Source of the DNA: Polyodon spathula
Lineage: Eukaryota; Chordata; Actinopteri; Acipenseriformes; Polyodontidae
NCBI RefSeq assembly: GCF_017654505.1
Contig: NC_054552.1
Location: 34,544,097-34,608,096, forward strand
Reading direction: 5' to 3'
Length of the DNA stretch: 64,000 bases
Shown here in pieces: positions 56,042 to 64,000 of the stretch. The translations under genes and the position numbers were made by a program. Under the pieces are notes generated by a model. The model had not been told where the DNA came from. It did no database searches and saw only the letters and a list, made by a program, of their open reading frames with translations. Within the stretch, counting starts at the first letter, position 1, and every line of letters begins with the position of its first letter.

Positions 56042-57695
56042 CATACATACCCATACACACACACACACACAAACACACACATACATACATGTACACACAT
56101 GCACATGACAGAATTCCACAGTTGGAACTGGAACCAGATTTTCTTTTGCTTTGCATTTTTTTCTTTACAAAAAGATACAGTGAAGCTTTACCATACAGCA
56201 CTGTTTTACAAATTTTAAAGGACACACATTCACCACCATTAAAGGGAGAACGACCCAGAAACTACCTTCTTAAAACTCTGGATATTAACAAGAAGAAGAA
56301 GAAGAAGAAGAAGAAGAAGAAGAAGAATTCCAATTTGAAGAAAGTACAGCATATTTAACAAAATAGTAAATATTAACCAGTGAATACTCTACTTAATAAG
56401 GACTTCGCCTTGTCAACTTGGCGCTAATCCACAAAAATAGACTTTTTTTTTTTTTTTTTTTTTCTGGTGAAGGTACAATACATACGTACTTACACCAAAG
56501 GTGATATATATTAAAGTTGCTATGTACACAAACAAAAAAACGTTTGGCTCAAATATCAATTTACAAACAGAACAGCGAGTGTTCATGGCTTTTGTCTTCG
56601 TTTCAAGGACTTGCTTGCATTTAGTTTTTCCTTTAAAAAAAAAAAAAAAAGTTCAAAAGTTCCAAATAACAAATTAAAACTCATACCTAGAAAATCAAAA
56701 CATCAACATACAGCTTTGGCTTGTATAAATAATTCCTAGATGAAAGTGTTTAGAAGTATTTCAATTCATATATATTGTTATCAATTAAAATGGGCGCTAC
56801 CACTGTAGGTCTCACTTAATAAAAATATATGTCTTACTATTTCATTTTTTAATATAATTTTAAGGTATGAACTTCTTTTTCATCCATATTTCCAATTATA
56901 ACTCAATATATTATTTCTCTTAACCCTTTATTTTCCTAAGCTAATATATTCATGTGACTCATGTCGCTTCCTTGTGCATCTTTCTCTGACTGGATGAAGC
57001 ACGTATGAATAGTTTTATTCTTCTGCACATGCATCCCCAAAACATGGCGACACCAGCCGTATCCAAACTGAGGAAACCCATTCCTTTAGGGAAATGAACC
57101 CCCTAACCCTTTTTATCTTCTATATACAGTATTGCTCAATCCCCTGTCTAGTCATTTTGGTAGTTCCAAAACTCAAAGCATTACTACTAAATAACAAATG
57201 TATAACTTGCCTTTCCAAAACAAATTCTGGGACAGCACCAAATTTTGCAGGGTGACCCCACTGTTGGTTTCAGCAAGCAACAGCAATCAGGTTGTGGGTG
57301 TCCCTATTCTTCTGTGTGTGTTGGTTTCTCTTACAAACAGCTAACAGAAGTAATACAAAAACAGCAAGAACAGGCAAGTGCCAAACTGCACCAGTGACTA
57401 CAATTATCTAGTTTGTTTTGTTTGTTTGTTTTTTTTTTTTTGTTTGTTTTTTTTTAAACATGGGACTTCTGCAAATGTTCAATTAATTTGCACCAAGTAC
57501 CTGATAACATTTGTATATCACTCATGTATAATTTCAAGTCCTCTGCATTTTTTGTTGTGTGTGTGTGAAAATTTATTTAGATATGTCAGGACATTTTCTC
57601 TCGCCCTCCACCTCGCTCTCTCTCTAGTTACAAAATAAAATAAAGCCCCTGAACCCCCCCCCCCCCGTATGGAGCAGCGGGGCAGATCCTCGGTT
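55920..57695 (-). other. MEF2A: Probable MEF2A 3' UTR (left limit uncertain)
   Basis: AT-rich DNA directly after the MEF2A stop without plausible coding sequence. Minus-strand AATAAA signals occur at 57572-57577, 57014-57019 and 56927-56932. It also holds homopolymer T runs (56443-56463, 57430-57455), a poly-C run (57653-57666), a TG/TA/CA tract (56005-56075), an AAG repeat (56291-56326) and a long poly-A (55890-55923). MEF2 genes generally have multi-kilobase 3' UTRs; the actual end cannot be set from sequence alone. Confidence 0.4.
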
Positions 57696-58020
57696 TTATG
57701 TCACCCAGTTCTCCATGCGCATGCGCTTCACTGAGGGGCTCTCGCGGTCCTCCCCGCCAGCAGGAGGCCTCCCCAGCCCCAGGGACGCCTGGAAGTCGGT
57801 GCGCAGGTCCTCACGGTCGCTGCCGTCGTACGAGCTGCTGGAGGAGCTGAGGCTGTCGGCGGGTGAGCGGCCCATGTCCTGGCGCACTGGAGGCTGCTGC
57901 GGCCCGAAGCCCGACGGGGGGACGCGGTCCCGAGGGGGGGAGATGGGCTCAGACTTGATGTTGATGTTCTGGTTGGTGTTGATGGAGAGGTTGGAACCCT
58001 GAGGTAAGTGGCTGCCAGAC
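57696..58020 (-). CDS. MEF2A: MEF2A last coding exon
   Basis: 325 nt encoding 108 residues and stop TAA at 57696-57698. It contains [13 protein letters not shown], a Ser-rich [16 protein letters not shown], and [16 protein letters not shown], the nuclear-localisation signal and C-terminus. Acceptor ccgcag, phase 2. It is GC-rich compared with the UTR that follows. Confidence 0.96.
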
Positions 58021-61000
58021 CTGCGGGGAAGATGCATTCATTTTTCAGTTTAAGGAACACTTATAAAGGAGTGAGTCACAATAGTAACACGGCATATCAG
58101 TGCTCATCATTCTTATAAGAACATGCAATAAGATGGAAATAAGACTCCCATTGTATAGCAGTTTCACCCATTCCAGGTTTTATTACAAGCTTATTTAGCT
58201 ACAGTGTATAGGTAACAAGCTCAGGTGTGTCTGATTCAACTCATAGTGAAACCAGGAAGCTGCTATGCAATGGGAGTCTTACTTCCTTTCCTGTTATATC
58301 AGGCCCAACTTCCAAGAATGCCTTTGCTCTTCTATTTGCGATTGTTGCATTGTTTATTTTATTATTGTTACTCTCCTGAGCAACAGCAGTCATTACATTC
58401 ACAACGAGTTAACATGCAAGAACTTCTATCTGTATTATTGGATTATGAAAACGTTTCACTGCAACAGTACATGTGCAGTACAGTCTGTTCCCAGCTCGTA
58501 GTCTTTCTTTATGCTTTGCTGTACAATAGCAGGCTGCCCTACAGAGAGCAGCTGGAAGCAGTGGCTGGGAACTTCAGTGCTTCAGTACTTACGCCAGTGA
58601 GCTGAGAGTCGCCTGTCCCAGGTGGTGGTGCTGCCAGGCGGAGACAGAGTTGAGAGACAGCCCCCCCTGGGAACTGAACCCCTGCAAGACAGACAGGTCT
58701 GCACTGCTCAGCGAGTAATCTGAAAAACAACAAGGACATCTTTCTTTTAGTCTTCAAAGGCACTTCAATGCACAGCTGTGAATGTGGTGCTCTTTAACTC
58801 TGCGCTGGCAGATTTATCGATCTCTTGATTACATTTCTAATCAACCGCATAAAGAAGAGCTTTGAGACGGAGCATTCATTTCTTTAGTTTTACTGAAACT
58901 TTTAGATAACTAATCCTGACTAAGACATACTGTCCCGGTCCAGTACATCACTGGGAGAACAGCTCACACTGTCCCGGTCCAGTACATCACTGGGAGAACA
59001 GCTCACACTGTCCCGGTCCAGTACATCACTGGGAGTAGGGCTCACACTGTCCCGGTCCAGTACATCACTAGGAGTACACCTCACACTGTCCCGGTCCAGT
59101 ACATCACTGGGAGTATAGCTCACACTGTCCCGGTCCAGTACATCACTAGGAGTACACCTCACACTGTCCCGGTCCAGTACATCACTGGGAGTAGAGCTCA
59201 CACTGTCCCGGTCCAGTACATCACTGGGAGTAGGGCTCACACTGTCCCGGTCCAGTACATCACTGGGAGTAGGGCTCACACTGTCCCGGTCCAGTACATC
59301 ACTGGGAGTAGGGCTCACACTGTCCCGGTCCAGTACATCACTGGGAGAACAGCTCACACTGTCCCGGTCCAGTACATCACTGGGAGTAGAGCTCACACTG
59401 TCCCGGTCCAGTACATCACTGGGAGTAGGGCTCACACTGTCCCGGTCCAGTACATCACTGGGAGTAGAGCTCACACTGTCCCGGTCCAGTACATCACTGG
59501 GAGTAGAGCTCACACTGTCCCGGTCCAGTACATCACTGGGAGTAGGGCTCACACTGTCCCGGTCCAGTACATCACTGGGAGTAGAGCTCACACTGTCCCG
59601 GTCCAGTACATCACTGGGAGTAGAGCTCACACTGTCCCGGTCCAGTACATCACTGGGAGTAGAGCTCACACTGTCCCGGTCCAGTACATCACTGGGAGTA
59701 GAGCTCACACTGTCCCGGTCCAGTACATCACTGGGAGTAGAGCCGCACAAACAGACTACTCGATTACTGCAGTCAAGCTCCCCATAGATGAGGGTCCTTT
59801 CTGTTGATCACGCTGATTCACCATTCAGCATATAACGAGTGAAGAAACAGCTGCTTGACTTTGTGTGGATTGTTCTTCTTCACAGAGGGTCTAAGAAAAG
59901 CAGCAATTGTCACAAACCCAAGTTTCCAATCAACACCAATGACCCTCGCTTGACTGTTAGCACCCAGTTTCTGTAGAGAGATAAATCCTAGGGATGGAAT
60001 AAGTGGCTGGTGCAGCACTAATGGGAGGCTGCAGACACTTACCAGTGTTGTATGCAGTAGGCATGGCTGAGTAGACCAGACCTTGAGGGGGCAGGCTGGG
60101 GGTGGTGACTGACACCACCGGGGTGGCAAGCGGCTGCGACTGGGAGCTGCTTATCCTCTGGGCATTCTGGAAAAAGGTGAAATAACTAGAGATTAGACAA
60201 CTACAGGTAACCCCTTCATCTGCCATTGCTGAAACACACCAGGGTGCACAGATACCTTTCTACAGGTAACCCCTTCATCTGCCATTGCTGAAACACACCA
60301 GGGTGCACAGATACCTTTCTACAGGTAACCCCTTCACCTGCCATTGCAGAAACACACCGGGGTGCACAGATACCTTTCTACAGGTAATCCCTTCACCTGC
60401 CATTGCTGAAACACACCAGGGTGCACAGATACCTTTCTACAGGTAACCCCTTCACCTGCCATTGCAGAAACACACCGGGGTGCACAGATACCTTTCTACA
60501 GGTAATCCCTTCACCTGCCATTGCTGAAACACACCAGGGTGCACAGATACCTTTCCAGCTGCACCGCAGAAAGGGGAAAAAAATACAAATAATTGTGTTA
60601 ATATAGAAAGACGATCCCTAGAAATGAATCTCCATTGAACTGCCTGTTCCAACTAGATCCCTCCTGATGCCAAAAAAAGAAAATAAAAGATAATAAAATC
60701 AACATAAGTACAGATTCTTTTAGACACTAAACTAAAAGGCAAAACGCATAATTGTACATCTCCAATATAAAATGTTTCTTTGCCACTCAACAGATCTAGA
60801 GCAGAGCTTCTCATATGGGTTTTTTTATCCAATGGTGTGTTTCTCCATTCTGCCACTGGGTGTCACTGTGACTATATCATTATTGAGTTTCACAGAACAG
60901 CTAGTCCGATGTTGAACCACACCTCATCTCTTTGAAGCATGTGCAGCTGAATAACAGCCCACTTGTCTATTTAACGCTATTCATATGGAAATTATTTTCC

Positions 61001-63202
61001 ATCTGCTTTAAATACCAAGCTATGAAAGACACACCAGACTGGAGCATCCCAATTCTGAAATTACACTAATTTGGATAATAAGACACTCATTTAAAATGAG
61101 TATTCAAATCCAGGTTGCCTTTGCAATGTGATTCGGAGAGCAAAGCACAGAACTCAGGGACCTCAGAATATATATCTCATGCTCCTCACATTTATAAATT
61201 ACTAAGCAGACGAGAGAAAGTATGATGAATCCAATTATGGATGATCGGGGAAACTCTTTGACATTGCTGGAATTGGAATTCTATAAAGCTCTACTAAGCT
61301 GTTCTTTGATGCCATGCCCCTTTACTGCACACTATGAACCAGGCTGCACTAATACAACACCTACTGTAAGACAGTCAAGCCCCCAGTGCAAACCAGCCCA
61401 GCATGCAGACACACACTGTCATCGTACACCCATGCAACACAACATTGAACCAGAGTAACAGGACCAGCAGCAACACTAATGCAGTGCTTATGGAATCTCA
61501 GTTGCTTAGACTGCCTGACAGGTAAATTGCAGTGCGGTCTCCCACTGTATTTCCTTGTTGATTCCTGCTGTTGTAGAATAGCCCATTTTGTGTGCATCTG
61601 TGTCTGTCTGTCTGTCTGCATAAACCCAATAAAATGATACAGAAAAGAATCCAAGCTCTACGTGCTGATGGTTTACATTACTGTAAGAGCCGGCATTGGC
61701 ATGCTTGGATCAATAAACAGCTAATGTACATTATCATGAAACACAGCCCTCTAAAACAGGGAGCTCCCCCTCCCCATACACAAGCACGCAGAGACAAAGA
61801 CACAGAGACATGCACACACACAGACACACAAACACACTCACAGAGACACACACTCACAGAGGCACACACAGAGACACACACTCACAGAGGCACACACAGA
61901 GACACACACTCACAGAGACACACGCACACACTTCTCGCTCTCAGGCGAGATGAACTCATTCAGTCCAGGGAGGATGACATCACCCTATATGAAGTCATCT
62001 TCTTCGCTTTAAAAAAAATAATAAAGTAAAAGGAGAAATAGAGCTTTTTGTGGTATTTTTTGAGGAACTTCACATATGATCATGTTTCTCCCCAGTATTG
62101 CAGAGACAGCTTACCAACACAAACAGTGCAGCGTTTTACATATATTATCTGTATGAGGGGGCTGTGCAGGGATGGAAATAAGGCCCCCATTGTATAGCAG
62201 TTTGAACCATTCCTGGTTTTACTATAAGTGGAATCAGACACACCTGAGCTTGTTACCCATACACATGATGGAGCTCCCAGTATAACCTGGAATGGGCTGA
62301 TGGAGCTCCCAGTATAACCTGGAATGGGCTGATGGAGCTCCCAGTATAACCTGGAATAGGCTGATGGAGCTCCCAGTATAACCTGGAATGGGTTGATGGA
62401 GCTCCCAGTATAACATGGAATGGGTGACACTCCTATCCAATAGAGCCACAACACGATCTAAAGAGCCCAGTGGAATGAGAGTGAAGGCTGCTGTGTAGCT
62501 CTGGCATGCATCTCCTCTGTTATTCTAACCCTGTGCTGCTGAACACCGTGCGAATACAAGGAGACAGACTGGAGCCAATCAAAACTGTACCTGTTGTTAC
62601 TGTTTCTTTATTTAGTACATGTCGGCTAGTTACTCTGGTTCAAGGCATTATAATTTATGCATTGTAGGTCACTGTTCACCTCTATTTAACATAACACACA
62701 CACACACATACATACATAATAGCGGCTGTCAAAGAGATACAATTAAAAGTAATTCACTATCTGTTTTTTGTTTGTTTTTTATTACTGGCAGCAGATGCCC
62801 TCCCTCAGAGCCTGTTCCAAATTCAGCCATATGTTTTTCTGCATCTAGCAAGGGGCATGTTGAGTTCAGGTTTCAAACTAAGTAGAACTAGAATGCAAAA
62901 GACGATAATATATCTCTAGCAAGAGAGCCATTTGTGCACGGCAATGGTTAATATTGAAGAGCTGCTGACCAGTATGAGGTAATTGTACGACGTGAAGGTA
63001 CAGTCTCTACGGTAATACAAAAGTTAAAAAGTCTTTGAGCCAAGTATTCAGTTTTAATAATGTGAGCCTGATAAAGAAACGTTTGTGTCAAAATGCAGTG
63101 TTTGTTTGTCTGTCTGACGACCATGTTTTTAAATACAGATTTTTTTTTGATGAATAAGCAGGAGTAAAGTATTAAATCCTTCTTTTTAACTTTTGTATTT
63201 GC

Positions 63203-63259
<57 letters not shown>

Positions 63260-63473
63260 ACACACACAACACACACACAACACACACACAATCAAATTAA
63301 AAACAGGCAGACTGCTTGGTCCACTCCTGGCTATGTATAATGTATCTTCTGCTATCTATAACTATGTATTTAATAGAGGGAACAGTGCCTTTGTTACAGT
63401 ACTTGTGTCTCACATTCTCTCTCTCTCTCCAAGCGCTTTCCAGACTCACCAAATCCATTTCCTCCTCCTCAGA
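57696..63473 (-). CDS. MEF2A: MEF2A, myocyte enhancer factor 2A (3' part: beta microexon to stop)
   Basis: MEF2A is a nuclear MADS-box transcription factor of muscle, neuronal and other genes. Four exons join in frame into 199 residues of the C-terminal activation region; the MADS and MEF2 DNA-binding domains lie right of the window. MEF2A rather than MEF2C or MEF2D is supported by [74 protein letters not shown], the phosphorylation and sumoylation block [11 protein letters not shown], and the C-terminal [14 protein letters not shown]. Unlike human MEF2A, the segment after [10 protein letters not shown] has no polyglutamine (only [11 protein letters not shown]). MCTP2 lies downstream in the same orientation. 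Confidence 0.95.
58135..58290. mobile_element. Foldback MITE, about 156 bp
   Basis: The left end GGAAATAAGACTCCCATTGT and the reverse complement of the right end (GGAAGTAAGACTCCCATTGC) pair over about 27 bp. Related copies are at 62,170-62,262 and about 42,970-43,095. It lies in the MEF2A intron before the last exon. Class unknown. Confidence 0.65.
58593..58719 (-). CDS. MEF2A: MEF2A penultimate coding exon
   Basis: 127 nt encoding [20 protein letters not shown] and [20 protein letters not shown]. Acceptor tttcag, donor GC|gtaagt; phase 1 to 2. Confidence 0.94.
58921..59745. repeat. 39-bp minisatellite, about 21 copies
   Basis: The plus-strand unit contains ACACTGTCCCGGTCCAGTAC, ATCACTGGGAGTAGAGCTC. 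Its period of 39 makes a 276-codon open frame of a 13-residue repeat ([12 protein letters not shown] type) on the minus strand. It occupies most of the MEF2A intron between the last two internal exons. I do not regard it as coding. Confidence 0.97.
60043..60166 (-). CDS. MEF2A: MEF2A coding exon after beta microexon
   Basis: 124 nt encoding [20 protein letters not shown] and [20 protein letters not shown] plus T. Acceptor ttccag, donor ACTG|gtaagt; phase 0 to 1. A 59-bp minisatellite starts about 37 nt upstream of the acceptor. Confidence 0.95.
60203..60556. repeat. 59-bp minisatellite, 6 copies
   Basis: The unit contains ACAGGTAACCCCTTCATCTG, CCATTGCTGAAACACACCAG and GGTGCACAGATACCTTTCT. 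It lies in the MEF2A intron just upstream (37 nt) of the exon encoding NAQRI. Two variant classes alternate (AACCCCTTCACC with GCAG; AATCCCTTCACC with GCTG), suggesting 118-bp duplication steps. Confidence 0.95.
62170..62262. mobile_element. Fragment of the same foldback MITE
   Basis: GGAAATAAGGCCCCCATTGT through CAGACACACCTGAGCTTGTT to about CCCATACAC. This matches the reverse complement of the right half of the 58.1-kb copy. Confidence 0.6.
62266..62420. repeat. 32-bp tandem repeat, about 5 copies
   Basis: The unit is GATGGAGCTCCCAGTATAAC then CTGGAATGGGCT. It begins immediately after a fragment of the foldback element at 62,170-62,262. MEF2A intron. Confidence 0.93.
63203..63291. repeat. 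TG microsatellite followed by CA runs
   Basis: About 24 TG dinucleotides at 63,204-63,251, a short TATATA link and then ACACAC blocks. MEF2A intron, about 160 nt downstream of the beta microexon. Confidence 0.95.
63450..63473 (-). CDS. MEF2A: MEF2A beta microexon (24 nt)
   Basis: Exactly 24 nt, encoding SEEEEMDL, between acceptor gagagcag and donor TTG|gtgagt. It matches the MEF2 beta exon (SEEEELEL in mammals), an alternatively included microexon that strengthens activation in striated muscle and brain. Phase 0 on both sides, so inclusion or skipping keeps frame. An alternative acceptor 3 nt upstream would add a Gln. Confidence 0.88.
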
Positions 63474-64000
63474 CTGCTCTCCGCAGAAAACAAGAGAAGA
63501 AAACAGCAGAGTTACAAAGGCCAGGGAACCCCCCTGCCTCCTCCCCGCCTCCCCAGAAAAACAAGACAGCAAGCCTTTACTCCAGCGCATTAGAGGACCA
63601 AAGCAGCATGTGACAGGCCAGGGTTCCTCCAGGCTGGGCATTCACTGGAGAGCAGCTTGGGTGCCCTGGGCTAAGGAGGCAGCGCTTAAACATCGTTGGT
63701 GCTGAGTAATAAAGCATTGGAAGGACCAGAGCTTGTTCAACCAGTGCCCCTGATACAAAGACAAGGGGTGATACTGTACCAGTGCCCCTGAATCACAGGG
63801 GGGACAGGAGAGAGAAGCAAAGATCCATTGCATGTAAACTCAAATGAATATGTTTAACAGTCATGCCAATAGCTGGACTGATTCAATACCCTGCCACTTA
63901 ATTACCAATACCACCCCTTACTCTAATTGGGAATCTCACATAGGTTTTATTCTGCTGACGTTAAAGATTTCAAACTAAGCTGGCTTTTCATTGGACTCCC

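Larger units (their letters stand above)
60557..63449. other. MEF2A intron between beta microexon and next exon
   Basis: Holds CACAGA-type repeats (61.8-61.9 kb), the foldback MITE fragment with the 32-bp repeat, and the TG run. No additional exon recognised. Positions 63,474-64,000, upstream of the microexon, also show no exon. Confidence 0.7.

Noticed and set aside
58920..59750. 276-codon frame of 13-residue [14 protein letters not shown] repeats
   Set aside because: The 39-bp minisatellite lies wholly inside a MEF2A intron, with no splice sites tying it to the gene and no independent gene signals.

Overview
This is vertebrate nuclear DNA. Short exons with GT-AG junctions and long introns encode two recognisable animal genes, both read from the minus strand. 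The repeat content (many minisatellites, a tRNA-derived SINE with an ATT-type tail, foldback elements, a likely solo LTR) and the absence of mammalian Alu or L1 sequence suggest a ray-finned fish. The SINE makes me think of a non-teleost lineage such as sturgeon or paddlefish, but that is recollection, not proof. The window starts exactly with a HindIII site (AAGCTT), as the end of a HindIII-cut large-insert clone would.

Positions 1-37,537 hold MCTP2 (multiple C2 and transmembrane domain protein 2). I could join 20 coding exons with every splice phase matching, giving 856 codons. They cover the N-terminal tail, three C2 domains, an acidic linker and two membrane segments. Only the short last exon, off the left end, is missing. 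A possible promoter and noncoding first exon lie near 45.07-45.26 kb.

Positions 57,696-64,000 hold the 3' part of MEF2A: the 24-nt beta microexon, three downstream coding exons, the stop codon and probably a long 3' UTR. The MADS/MEF2 DNA-binding exons lie beyond the right end. MEF2A is transcribed first and MCTP2 follows in the same direction, about 12-20 kb away.

The rest is repeat-rich. The largest blocks are a 56-bp satellite (about 77 copies, 45.97-50.30 kb) between the two genes and a 35-bp satellite (about 73 copies, 12.62-15.19 kb) in an MCTP2 intron. The 35-bp array sits exactly between two long inverted arms. A second copy of the same element, at 29.73-30.27 kb, carries a single monomer in the same place. 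The window therefore seems to show both the seed and the outcome of satellite birth inside a foldback or MITE-type element; this is the most unusual structure here. Other minisatellites have 22, 29, 32, 35, 39, 43, 45, 59, 60-64 and 108-bp units. Two of them stop within about 40 nt of a splice acceptor. There is no bacterial, phage or CRISPR content, and I saw no RNA gene I could support.
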